A stretch of 64,000 nt of DNA from Ptychodera flava. Taxonomy: Eukaryota; Hemichordata; Enteropneusta; Ptychoderidae. Shown piece after piece: positions 1 to 19,300 of this stretch (its first letter is position 1; every line of letters starts with the position of its first letter). The stretch spans positions 38,204,866 through 38,268,865 of the forward strand of contig NC_091936.1 in assembly GCF_041260155.1 (NCBI RefSeq), given 5' to 3'. A program made the position numbers and the translations under genes. Under the pieces are notes generated by a model. It had not been told where the DNA came from, made no database searches, and saw nothing but the letters and a program-made list of their open reading frames with translations.

Positions 1-1471
1 TCCCGCCATATTTTGTACTGCGTGTTTCTCTTTAGATAGGGTGTCAAATTATCTTACAAATTTCATAGTTTTCAAATATCACAAAAATTGTGGAAACGTC
101 ATCAAGTCTTGCATCTACTAGTCCTTTAAACATCATAATTGATGCGTAATGTTTCTCGATAATCCGATACACCAAACTAATTCATAAGATAAATATTGCT
201 AAAAAAATTAAGTGGGGTGGAATACAGTGTCGCGATGAATTGCGGACGATAACAATAGCATGGCGTGTGCTGAGTACAAACTACCAAGGCGTCATTAAAA
301 GTCGAGTAAGCAATGCAAATGTGACGAGGTACGTGATTTGACATTACAAGGGATACACTTGAAAAGGTTTTTTGTTGTTTTGTTGTTGTTGTCGTTGTTA
401 TTGTTGTTGTTTTCTTTTTTATCAGGCTTAAATATGAAAGTCGAATCGAGAAAGCATATTAGGAGTTCAGGCTGTTCAGAGGCCAGTAAGATTCAGAAGT
501 ATACTTCGAACATGTATCAGTTGAAGATTGTTTTACGACATGCACTACACCAGAACCTGATCGCTTTTCACTACTTCCCAACTGTGTTCATCACCAGCAG
601 TTTGATTTAGCTGTTAGAAATCTGACGAACGACACTTTAACGAGTTCAGACGTGCTGTCGTGAAAAAAACGAGGCATTGCCAAATCATTCAGACAAGCCA
701 CTCTGACAACCTACGCAACATGTGTGGTTGTCATTAGTATTGTGTGGCATGAATGCTTGGTCGAGCCAGCATAACTTCACTCGCTCTCAGCTTGGCGTTC
801 TGGAATGTTGCTTTGCGGGTCACATACAACACTACAAGTACTGAGTCATAGTTAGAACAACAGATGAGACAGTGAGGTCCCATTCTACTACTCGGGGAGA
901 CATGAAGACGTTTCCAACCGCGCTGCGAAGTCTTCAAAAGAAGTATTACTTCGTGAGAGAAACGAAACAAGCATTGGAAACATTTTACAAACATTGAGGA
1001 TATAGCCAAGGGTGCAGAGAAAGTTTTTTTGTAGTCTATACTAAGACGTTGGCACCTTTTTTCCCATCACTTATGTTCGTCATGTATTCAAAGGTAGTAT
1101 GGCCCGTTGACTGTCATCTTCATTTGCTGAGTTGCTTGTTCTATCGAATGGTCATATTGCATACTAGAGCCAATGAAAATATTATTACGATTTGATAATA
1201 AAAATAATGATAGCATCTTTAACGATGAATAGAAAAAAACATGGCGATCATCATCATCATCACCATCATCATCACCACCATCATCATCTAATGTCAGCGA
1301 ATATCTTAACTTCTAATATTCTATGTTTTTACTAAATATACATTCTATGGCCTTTTTTGAACCCCCAATCAACACATGTCAACACACTTTCGCCAACATT
1401 TGGTACTGTCTCGCAATGCACCAATCAAAAGTCGGACTTCAGTGTATTTTTCCCACATTGTATCTCCTTAG
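1..1471. other. 5' flank of receptor gene, no confirmed exon
   Basis: No exon is confirmed here. The receptor gene that starts at 1472 still lacks its initiator, signal peptide and first ectodomain cysteine, so at least one exon should lie here or further upstream. A TTG-rich, T-rich tract (about 368-415) ends in a good acceptor-like TTTTTTATCAG. Beyond it, an open frame at 490-663 has three cysteines and an N-glycosylation motif (NLTND), but I found no convincing donor of the required phase. An (ATC)n run lies at 1246-1288. Confidence 0.4.
1246..1288. repeat. (ATC)n trinucleotide repeat
   Basis: Imperfect ATC/CAC trinucleotide run lying about 180 bp upstream of the first recognised receptor exon. 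Confidence 0.9.
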
Positions 1472-8110
<6,639 letters not shown>

Positions 8111-8249
8111 CTTCCTTTGGTACCGATGTTATGATGTTGGCATCATTTTTTGTTGTCAAAATGTTTTAAACCGATAAGATATTAGTAAGCGCGCCAGCTA
8201 TCTTCATACAGGTATTATTTGCTCAACAAAAAATACTATCTCAGTCAAA

Positions 8250-8255
8250 AATAAA
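8250..8255 (+). terminator. Polyadenylation signal AATAAA of the receptor gene
   Basis: A canonical AATAAA lies 140 bp downstream of the receptor stop codon, which suits transcripts that end with exon 7922-8110. Confidence 0.5.
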
Positions 8256-11200
8256 GATCAGTGGATATGCTACGAGCTTAATTAATTATCAGCAAGAAAA
8301 TATCCATGTTACGGTACAATTTTGCTGCAGCATTTTCTAGTATTTTTGCCTAGTCTGCAAAATACAATGTCTTGTTCTTCTTCCAAAAATCATGTTAGAG
8401 TCCTTAATTCTCAGCTTGTCAACGGCCGATGATATGTGTAATTTCTGACGTTCATTTTTTTGCAGTTGATGTTTTTGCAGACTATGAATTTTATCGATAA
8501 TATCGCAGGAGACTAATACTTTGCATCAGCATACTTTGGGGAGAATAAGACAATGGATTTGTTTTCTGGAACAAAAATTATGAAATATTACCAAAAATCT
8601 GTGCAAAAATCCCTTTAATAACTATTTTGTGGACAGAATCATTTTTTATATTGCGTCATGCTTTCACTGTCTTTTACCGTCGTCCCTTCTCATCCATATA
8701 ACCGAGCATGCGTAATGTCTCTCGCATCTAAAATTGCGATCAAAAAGGAATATAATGAAGACTCTTCAGTATTCACCTCTGAACTAAGGAACGAATTTCA
8801 TGTTTAAACCATATGATCCCCTTGTCACATTAACTATTTTTACACTGGTAGAAATGATAAATTATACGTATTAACCCTACCCTGACAAGATATCGACCGG
8901 CAATCATTATTACCGTCATATACTCGGTCCTTACACTCTTGGTAGTCGATTTGTCTGCCAAATGTATAACGGAACAGCAGCTGTAACTTTCGATAATATT
9001 GTTATTGTTTGTGGTCCATGAAGTAAGTTGGTTTTCTATTTGTTCATCCCTGAAGTATATGATGAATTGCAGAGTATTTGCCTTACCATCAAATGTTATA
9101 GTTGACAAATGATTTCCGGACTAAACTTCACTTATTTTAGACACTTGTCATAATGGCTACGTTGGCAAGTTGAATGTCCACTCCGTAAAGGTGTTATAAT
9201 ACAGCTCTTAATTATCAGTTCAATTTTTTTAAATTGTTGACAATATATCAATAGATTACAGCGGTTTGTCTGTAGTTTATTGTTCTCAACAATCTCGCTT
9301 CAGGAGGTAGTGTTTTAGTTTATATATCCTTAAAATGAACGAACGTTTGAGATGCCCCACACAGCGTACATGTTTTGTTCTCTACACATCTGTCGATAGT
9401 AAAATATTCGCATGTTTGAAGTAAAAACACCTATCACCACTTCCATACCTGTACAATTGCACGTTGCACAAACATGCATGTCCCAGAATGCAAAAGGATA
9501 ACAAGTATGTGACATAGCATCGCAAATTGCACGCTATGTGGTTCAGCCGAACGAGTTGACAGGCCTGACCCGCTTTCGTTGTTGGATGAGACGAAATAAC
9601 ATGTTTGTACGTATGAAATAATATGTTCATGGGTTTATCATACAGAATGCTTTTTGACCCTGTGTCTGATTTTCTTGGATGGCTTGCTTTTTTTACTTTT
9701 TTTAGCTTAACGGAAGGAATCATATACCTTCTCGCTCTTCTTGGAAAGACAAGCTGCAATATGTAAGTTTTACACACATACACAAGTAATGTTCTTGTCC
9801 TTCCTATACCCTTGATCGTTAATGTCCTTTTTCAAATCTTCTGAGTCGCAAGAAGCCTTGTCGACTTTTTCTCCCTGTCTGTGGCTGCAGCCAGCTCGCT
9901 CCTCCAACTAGCCGCTGCGTTGAATGTAACCTTTTACACTGTTTCGTTACATCTCCTCGTCACCTGGTCTTACAGAAGCATTTCATTGTATTCTAAACTA
10001 ACTCCGACAGCTCAGTGATAGCATACAACTATCCTAAATCAAAGCCGATGTCCTACACTCACTCACTGCCAAAGCGCACGCACCCATTTGATCCTACATG
10101 TTTCAAGGTCTACTCTCATCTCCATGCTCTCTTCACGTGATTTATAAACGCCTTGTTAACCACTATTCTCTTTCTCGTTGCTCATGGCACCCTTTTGTAC
10201 TCCCTAGGAAACCCCGTCACGCAATCATCTTGGCTGTGCCGCCATATGCACTTGTAGCTGTGACTTTGTCTGCTCCTGATGGAAACCTCAGCCGTTTCTC
10301 AATCGACCGATAGGTACTCTTTCTGTGTCACAAAAACAATAATCACAACACTTTTCTCATGACTGCCAACTCCCTAGACTGTACTCTGCACAGTGTACTC
10401 AGGCCAAATAAAAAAATACGTGTGTTTCTGGTAACATGCCTATTGGGATTAGGGTAGATAGGTCGGAGGATTGTTTTAGTTTTCCTGTTTTGGCTGAGAC
10501 TCATAAATTACGGTAAAATTTAAAGGATTTATTCGAAATTTTTGAAATCCGAAAAAAATGTCTAAGGTTTCTCTAGGGTCGGTCAGATTACCGGAAACAT
10601 ACATATTTTTTGCTCATTTGACCTCATCAGCAGGTTTCTAATCACATAAAATTTCGGACAAGTGTCACGAATCCGTAAAACAAATAGAAACTACAGAGGC
10701 AGCCGTTGAGGGAATTGGCACATCTAAGGTGCGATCACATGGCCAAATACATCTTATATCCACCCCGATCCTTCTTGTTGAATTTCAGACTGAATTTAAT
10801 CTTCATATAGGTCATGTTGATGTTGATGTTGTTGACGAACAATTTTAACATTTACCTTATCAGCACAAAATACAGACCAAAAACAGTTGTAGAGAACAAA
10901 TTATATTGGAATTGACTCTGTCGAATGCTTTACGGTGCAAGGTCACCGCTACATAAGTAACACGAAAACAAACTTATTGTGCAGTTTGAAGTTGTTTTGT
11001 GGGCCCCTTTGTTTCTCAAATTTATGCGTAACTACCCCTATTTGCTTAAATGCTCAGTGACATTAAATTGAATTGATTGGAATCATATAAACCCGAACGC
11101 GTTTGTCAGCGAAATGCGCTGTCCCTTTCTTTCGATTTCGTCACAAACTGCTTATTCTCTTATTGATTAGTACTACTTTATTGGTGAGAATTACTGAAAT

Positions 11201-13313
11201 CAGCTGATTCGAAATGTTTCCTTTAACTGATTTTGTCATGCAAAAGATCTTCTACACTTTTTGATATTCATCATTGTGATATTGTAATTGGAAAAAAACA
11301 TCACTTGTATGTGACTCTACATTCTGTGTCATGGTCTTCGAAGACAAGAAATAACAACCTAACAAATGACTCTTGCCACTTGTTTGTACTCTATCTAATA
11401 GATTAAAACAGCTTCAAGCATCATACCTGTTCTAAAATTCCATGTAACTCCACAAAATAGACATAGATCACGTGACCGTCATCGTGTTTGTTGATGTAAG
11501 CCTAGAGTTCAGTGCAGCTCTTACGCCGTGTGTCGTCGCCAATGCTTACTATTCTCTTTTGCCTTTCAGCTGCAAACGGAGTTTACCCGTCCCCTAAGCT
11601 GATTTGCTTTTTCATAATATATTGCGTCCATAGTCAAAATATGTTCATTTCTCGGTTCACTGTGTAAACACTTTTGTTTATTTATTCTACCACGATGGAA
11701 ACACAGTAAAGTGAAAGTGGTGACGACATTGGTTGAATAATGTACTTCAGATAAACAAGGGAACTTCGTATCCAGCAAAGGGCTGCAAGAGAATATGCCT
11801 AACTCGTCTCTGTAGACCAGTGCATTCAATAACTATGCTTTGCTGGCAAGGTGGCATGCATTTTACTTGCTTTGTGTAATGATCTGTACTCCCAACGCTG
11901 GCAGAGATTACATCATATATTATTGTTGTACACATATATTCTATTTCCTAACCGTTCGGCAGTTAAATGTTTCCCTGGGATATCAACATGTCGTTCCTAC
12001 TACCTTGTGTTTAATACCATGTGCAGTTCAGACGTTTTGGTGGAATATCGCTTGAATACTGTGTTATAACCCCTAACTGCGATAAAAAGGTTACTTTTCG
12101 TCATCTCATCTTGCAATAACTTGCCTGACAGCACATTTTTTATTTTCATCCCCCCATTCTAGTGACTGCTGATATCATTCAACCGTTGCAATGCACGTAA
12201 CCGAATTAAGACAATTGACGTAAGGCAATTAACTTTCACTCGGAAAAATAATTTGCACACGATACCATTATTTATAACGCAGTTTGTGTGATTGGTCCGT
12301 TTCTTTTCTTTTGTTTTACCAGATCCGGATGAATTCTATTTGTGACGTCAGCTCAGACAACAGTCAAAACAAATCTAACGACATAACTGCAGTGTAAGAA
12401 GAAGATGGTTTGTGAAAAAAAATACTTTCAAATATCAATCTCCCGCCTCGTAAATGCGCGCTCGGGAGAAACTTACCAAGCATGATTTACATATCGTCTG
12501 ATGGACGGTAGCAGACGACAGGGAGGATGACCCCGAGTGTGTGAGTTCTAATAGCTTCTCCGTCAGTCATCAGATACATTTAACGCCAAAGCTTTATTAC
12601 CTATTGACTTTATGTCGAGAGGAGCGAACCGGGTATGATTCGTCGACCATAGAAGATGCGAGTTCGTTGGACTGGAAATTTGCCGGCTTAATTTGTGGCC
12701 TATGGACATGCGGTTCTTCTCACTGTCTTTTTCACCGTATAATATCTCTCCCTCTGGACCTGAATGCAGTGCAGACTTACACAACTCATACACGTGGGTC
12801 CTCTCCGAAATGGGACACAAAGGTCGCTATGAAATATTTAGCGCAACACTGACGTGTTCTTCGTTATTGACTGGATGTGGACAACCTATGACCTGAGGTG
12901 TTGCACGAAGTCGTGTATTTTCCTGAGATGTATATATCCTGATCAAACCAAAGTAATTTCTTTCCAATTAACTCTTTCGTTCCTCACGGGAAAAGTCAGG
13001 TGGAAAAACTTAATTGGAAAACTCACCGGTACGAAGAGACTCTCAGTGATCATTCAGCTGTAGGAAGTTAAACCTTTTTATATTTGAAGCAAAAATTTAA
13101 TCTTATGCCGTCATCACCGACCCTATTTCCCCACGGCCTTTTTTTCCATGGTTTCAGCGGCTCATTATTTCGAGAGGTAGTTCAAGCGGTACATCGAATT
13201 CCTTCGTGTGAACTTGCGGCAAACCCCACTCTATATACTTTCATTACTTTGTTATTGCCAGATTTCGAAGGAAGGAAGCACTCAAGCTCGTGGCTGTTCC
13301 AGTGCAATTATTA
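8256..13313. other. Non-coding stretch with one MITE-like insert
   Basis: No exon chain or homologous protein segment is recognised. It holds the 201-bp inverted-repeat element at 10411-10611. The segment around 12540-12900 is somewhat richer in GC and open in several frames, but none gives a recognisable domain. Confidence 0.5.
10411..10611. mobile_element. Small inverted-repeat element (MITE-like), 201 bp
   Basis: The left end, AAAAAATACGTGTGTTTCTG, and the reverse complement of the right end, AAAAAATATGTATGTTTCCG, match over about 22 bp with three differences. Inside each end, partly matching GGGT..GGTCGG segments continue the symmetry. No coding capacity and no clear target duplication. 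Confidence 0.6.
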
Positions 13314-14962
13314 GGCTGCGTTCACAAATAACGATTTGGGGGGGAGGGGGGCGGAGGAATCTCCATTGAAATCTTTTTTTTTTCAGATCCCCCCTAAGTA
13401 CCCTAAAAATTTTCAAATGCCCCCCCCCCCTCTATATGGTCGAAATTTTTCAAGTCCCCCCTCCGAACTATCACAGGCCCGCATATTTGTAAAGGATGTG
13501 AGCGCAGAAAAAATAAACATGTATTGCGCCGTTCTGCTCACAGGTGTTCAACACGACCTGTATTAGCATTTTGTTTAGTCATATTCCAAAGGCAAGTTCT
13601 TTAAATGCATCAGTGAATTTTTTAGATTTATTGGTCTAAAAGCCAACTTGAGTTAATCCAACTCTGGCCAGGTCAATTGCTCCTGCTGAAGAGCACACAA
13701 AATGACAATCATGAGAGAGTAGGCAAATTGTGAATTCTGGCTAATTGACATATTGCACGGTGACCTACCAAAAATTAGTTTCAAAACTACAAGACATATA
13801 TGGATTAGATGCTAGTCAAAATTGACAATACCGGAAGGTTAAAATATGCCATCATATAAATGTTGTAATCTTTGAAATTTTGGATGTAATAATTGCAAAT
13901 TTGGTTAAAAAATAAATAATTCCATTTGGTCACATATTTTTTCTTTTAGTCTTTACAGTTCAAAGTTTTACTTTTGTATCATTTTATAACAAGAATGTGA
14001 AAATTTAGAAAATCAAGCATGGTGACCCCATCTTTTTTCTTTAATATTTGATTATTCTCATATGCCAGAATTCAAAAATTTCTATGTGTTCTTCCATGTG
14101 TTGCTCTCTGGCCTGATCTTGTGTACAAGTATGTTTCACTGTCATGAGCATCATTTGACCCAAACTCTTCTTCAACTACCATGTACATTAGAGTCAGAGC
14201 TATCTCTGTTACTGTTCAGGTATGCAGTGACAGTGACACTGCAGTAGCAGAGCATTAATGATAGTGACACTACCCATAGGCAGTAGCTGTATTAACTTTG
14301 ATAATTTTGGCAATATTTTTGTTCAGTTTTATGACTGCGTTCTTGTTCTACTCCCTACAGCATGTTGAATTGTCTCGCATTCAGCTTGCTATCACAGCCT
14401 ATGTATGTGTACCATGCATTTGTATCACTGACAACTGACTGTCAGTCTGGACTCCAATTAAATTATCACCAAATACATATTTATATTTATGTATACAGGC
14501 TTTGTCGACAAACTAAATATTGTGTGTTTTAGCATGTTGTAGGGAGATAGCAAGAAACTGTAGTTGTTATATTGCAGAGAAATATTGCAGAAATCATTAA
14601 CAGTTGCAGCTTCTGCCCTGTTACTAGGCTCAAGTTTGTTTTTTTACGACAAATCACTCTTTTAGATTTTTTCGAGATAAAAGTCATGAAATGTGACAAA
14701 ATGGTTCTAGATTTTGTTAAATTATTACTAACATTACAACATTTTGATGACATAAAAATGGTATTCATTTTTCATTGAATTATCTACAAAAACTTGGAAT
14801 TGGAAAATGTAAAACACAAAAGGGAACCAAAACTTTTCAAGTCCCCCCTACAGGTAGAGCAAAATTTTCAAGTCCCCCCTCTACTACCCCCAAAGTTTTC
14901 GAATCCCCCCCCCCGAATTCCTCCAGCCCCCCCCCCCCCAACCATTTTTTGTGAACGCAGCC
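13314..14962. mobile_element. Non-autonomous DNA transposon with TTA target duplication
   Basis: Perfect 15-bp terminal inverted repeats (GGCTGCGTTCACAAA) bound a 1649-bp segment flanked on both sides by TTA. A 3-bp TWA duplication and GG-starting ends suit the PIF/Harbinger superfamily. Both ends hold homopolymeric G or C blocks (up to 13 C) alternating with a TTTTCAAGT-type spacer. No transposase frame is visible, so it would need a partner element to move. Confidence 0.7.
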
Positions 14963-14965
14963 TTA

Positions 14966-16078
14966 GTGGGGCAAGTTCCATATCGAGGTAAAGAAGGGCG
15001 CCCTCTTGCGGGTATATTCCGATCTGCCAGTCGACGTTTCCACAGTATCAAAGACTGGAAATTCCTCAGAATAATGTTTCTAAAGACAGGTGTACAGTCT
15101 GTGTAGTTTTCCAAGTCTAAAGTTTAACGTACTCACAATTAATGGTATTATGATTGCTTAAAACCCAAGGGCCGCCTTTGTAGAACAGAAATGTTCAATA
15201 CAAGAGCTCTCACTTATGTGACGTCATTCACATATGAGTAAATTGTACATGGTTGTCTTGAAAAAGGACACGTCATAATACACTTGAAGACTGTTATTTA
15301 CAAAATAATACAGATGAACTTTCGAGAGGACGAGTACCGAAAACACGTATACATATCCGAATTCGCCTAAATATTTTGCAAATGTATTTTGATTCTCTGC
15401 ACGTGTCGTTCTTTCCCCCAATTCTTCTCAATAACTCAAAATTTAAATTGGGTAACGCAATCAGTATTTTATCGTATTATCCAAATGTAGACAATACAGT
15501 AAAGAAGAATGTAATACATTTGTTCTTCAACAAGCCGGATAGGCAGTGGCATCCATACCGCATAAACTTTGAGGAGTTCCACTCCTGGTTTTTTTTCACA
15601 CTCCAAGCAGTGGTGCCGAGGTGCAATGTTTACATAACTACCATAACTTTCAGTGTTATAGCAATTTACCACATTCTAGCAATGCACGAAGGATTGAGAG
15701 GATATGGTAGCAAACAAAATAATTATGTAACTGTTCTATATGCAAAGGAATATGTTTTGGTTTGGATTATGTCATAGTGTGGCATCTACAATGCCCATAA
15801 ACTCTACTCAGCTTCAAAATCATTTCGATGGCGCCGGATCGTCATACAAAGCGGACAGAGGTGGCCATTTTATGTATTGATACAGAGTCGCCATGTCAAC
15901 AGGTGTCACGCGCGCAACGTTAATTTGTCACGCCGCACGCTCATAACCTGTTTTCAGGTGGGCGGTACTTTGCGAACTGAAGAATATTTGCTTTAGTTTG
16001 TACAAACATAACAAGAACTTCATGAAACTACCATATATGATAACATTACAAGATTCATCTTATTTTTTCTGTATTTAG
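14966..16078. other. Non-coding stretch; one unexplained open frame
   Basis: The only sizeable frame is 15376-15777 on the + strand (133 codons). It is AT-rich, lacks a recognisable domain and lacks flanking splice signals that I trust. I do not call it a gene. Confidence 0.4.
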
Positions 16079-16354
16079 CTACCTGGAATATCCATGTTCT
16101 CAATGCCCTTCAAAATTTTATATCGGCGACATCGCATCATAAGTAGTCTCGGTGACCCAGCCTCAATGCTTGGCTGGGGGCGCTACACTTCTGCCAGGAG
16201 AAGAGACTCTTGGAAAATTGATATTGAATCACTGCTTTTCGAGATGAGCACTGACACTGAAACGTCGAGCTCTGATAAGCCAGCCGGTCTGGAACTTTTT
16301 ATGACCTCGCTACCCTTCTTACCGGTTATGACAAAACAATTATTTACTCTATAG
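16079..16354 (+). CDS. Probable terminal coding exon, possible alternative receptor tail
   Basis: A strong acceptor (TTTTTTCTGTATTTAG) is followed by a 91-codon frame ending in TAG. It carries a basic start (YRRHR), GWGRYTSARRRDS and an acidic Ser/Thr cluster (STDTETSSSD), the kind of composition seen in GPCR intracellular tails, where such clusters are kinase sites. In phase 0 it could follow a donor inside exon 7922-8110 (ISE then GTACAAG), across an intron of about 8 kb. It could equally be the last exon of an unrelated gene. AATAAA motifs lie at 17630 and near 17965. Confidence 0.4.
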   Translation, partial: LPGISMFSMPFKILYRRHRIISSLGDPASMLGWGRYTSARRRDSWKIDIESLLFEMSTDTETSSSDKPAGLELFMTSLPFLPVMTKQLFTL

Positions 16355-19300
16355 GCCTACTGCTAAGAATTCTGGACCGTTACCATTCCAAACAGTGTAA
16401 TGTCTTCAAGGTCCTTGTGACATCTCCGTTGGTTTCTCCAATCAAGTACAGATATTGAATCTGATGGGTATCAAAGCTGCATACATAAGAGACGAAAGGA
16501 AAGTGGTCGGGTCACGACAGAGACCATAAAAAGTTTTGGCCAATCAGAGCCTGACATTTCACTGTCAGCGGCCATCTTATATAGCAGTGTGTGAATAGGA
16601 ATTTCTCTAGACTCTTCTCCGGGCGGAATGGACTGGCAAAAGTAGTGAGTGTTGAAATAAGCTTATCAATTTAAGAACCTTTGAATGTCTAGCCATTTAC
16701 CAGTTGTGAATAAGCTTGTAAGTACCTGCGCGCGCTGTCATTTTTGCGCGTGTTTGTCCATCTCTCCGTTCTAAAGAACGAAAGGAGAGCCGGAGAATGA
16801 GACAAAACAAGCATTACCAAGGAAAGATTATTTGAGAGACACGAAAACCCCCAAAATATCATTAAAATGAGAATATCGTAACGGATTCGATGTGAAAATA
16901 CCTGTCTGTTATTTATGTGTTCTAAAGGCACATCAAAGCCTCTTTCTACTCCCTAAGACATGACAGGGCATGCGTTCACAGATTCTGAATCTAAATTTAT
17001 CCCAGACCGATTTTTATCCACCTGTGGATTGTTGTTATCTAGTATACAATGTTAGCCAAGACTTGTGTCTTTTGGTTTTGTTTTGATGTTTTTTCAGATC
17101 AAAAGTTAAATACATGCTATCCCACTATAGCCTATAGGGAAAAGTGAATACCCTCTTTTAAGTAAATTTATGACCTTAAGTATATATGTTTATTCTTAAC
17201 TGTATCATAACTGAGCCGTTGCAAATTTAACAACGCTGGGACGTTTGAAAGAGCAAAACACATACTGGGCTAGTTTTGTTGTAATGATGGTGATGAAAAA
17301 CTAAGCTAAGTCATAACTGAGCCAATTTCCTCATTTGTCAAGTCACGTTAGTTATTTGCATATCGAGCAACTTGTTATGAAGTTGCATTCTGCAGGTATT
17401 TAGTTTGCAGAAGTACGGGAAGATTTACAATTGTGCAAATCATCGACATTGCAGTTGGGGTCTTCACACCTCTAATCCTTATATTCCCATAGCGGTGAGC
17501 TACTGAAATTAACAGACTGAATACGTTAATTACTTCTTTATGTTAGGCCTTCTTGGATGTTTACTGTTGGTCATGGTGTGATTATCCATTTCAGCAACTT
17601 GTCATACCACATTTACACTTCTATTGTGCAATAAATGAACTTACAGAATTGTACAAAAGTGATAAATTACTTTACGCAAGAGCATCTAACAATTATTTTA
17701 CTGTAGCTTCGACCTCTTAACACCTTGGTGTAGTGTTCATAATGTTGGGCATCCCATTTTGGCCACAATTATTGTAATTCTATAATTGTAAGATACTGTC
17801 ATTTGAATAAGTGATATTAACGAAGTCCATAAAATCTATATGGAATGTTTGTATTTAACAAATCTTGCAGCACAGTATTTAATGGTTTTTTTCCTGTGGA
17901 ACAGTATCCGAGTATTCATCGGACGAGTATTGTTAATAAAGGATAATTATACATTGGAAATTTAATAAATAAAAAGTATTGATATTAATTTTATCTCAGT
18001 GTATTGTGTCGTGATTGGCATGCATCCTCGACATGAAGTCCAATTTCTCCCTGTTTATGTCTTGTTTACAATTTTGTGATACCTCTAAAGAAGTAAGGAT
18101 GTTTTGATGGTTTGGTATGGTTGCGAACTACAGACTAATAGATGACATCTTGCCCAAAAAATGATACCTCGAGAACGTATCGTAAACTTGGTTCGAAGCA
18201 TTTAGCAGTATGTAAAACGTATTTTGGATTCGGACACAACTTTCCTCTCTTCCTAAAATTGTTAAAGCACTTTTGAATACAAATACATCTACAGCTGGCT
18301 CTTTCCTGGTCACAATAAATAAACAGTTTACATCTCCTTTTCATTCCTTTTCCCATAGCGCATGAGCAAAGCAGCTTTACCTTTTCAGGGAAAAGAAATG
18401 TAATAATAGAGAATAAAGTTCGTAGGTGTTTTTTTTGTTTATTTAAAAAGGCAAAAAATTGATATCTGATTTCTTGCAACAGTACGACGCCGTCGAAAAA
18501 CGCAAAGAAATATGCATTCATTATATTATTGCACAAAAACTATCAATTAAGGAAAAGCGATGTGATTGATATGGCAGCTTTTACACACAATTCATTTGAA
18601 AGTGTTGGGTCCCTTATACGATATTGGAAACAACTTATGCATGCAATATTGGGATATTACGCAAGGAGAGTCATTCAAAGTTGTTATATAATTGGCAAAA
18701 TAAATGTGAAAACACTGTACATCTACCTTGAAGGAGAGATAGACTTGGTTTATCGGACGTGCGATCATTATGCTGTTCCGAAAAGGTAGAAAGTGTGCCG
18801 TTTCAAACGGATTCTATTTATCAAAAATTTATTCGGGTGGAGATCATAATTTAATTCTTTGTAAACATCCGGCAGAGTTTTAGGCTTAGTAGCAGAAAGT
18901 TTTGGAACATCCGGAGCTTGGTTTGTACTGGAAGGATTGTTGCCTAGGAAAGTATGTTCTTTGATACTTAGAATAGATACATTCTTCTGAACCCAGACTA
19001 GTTAGTCTGTTCAGAGAAAAATAGACTTTTGATGATCGAATGGATTTTTGATCATGTGTTCATTCATGTACCAACTAGGAAAGCGTGGCTTTTTTAACAT
19101 TCCAATATTCCTCTGTCACTTAAGAATGCGCCTCGGGGACAGATATTCGGACTCTTAATCTTATTACAATTACTTTCTGATACACCAATTTGTGGGGTTC
19201 ATTTTAAAGCTCTTGGAGTCACAAAACTTTTCACTGCATAGCTTAGTTTTTCGAAATTCGAAAACTTTATTTTCCTCCATAGAGTTAACAGGGAGATTGC

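Noticed and set aside
12541..12896. Overlapping open frames on both strands in a slightly GC-richer patch
   Set aside because: No frame shows a conserved motif or consistent splice borders.
15376..15777. 133-codon + strand frame
   Set aside because: No recognisable domain, and chance frames of this length are expected in a 64-kb AT-rich window.
18128..18536. 133-codon minus-strand frame with several cysteines
   Set aside because: No signal peptide, domain or splice context; composition matches AT-rich background.
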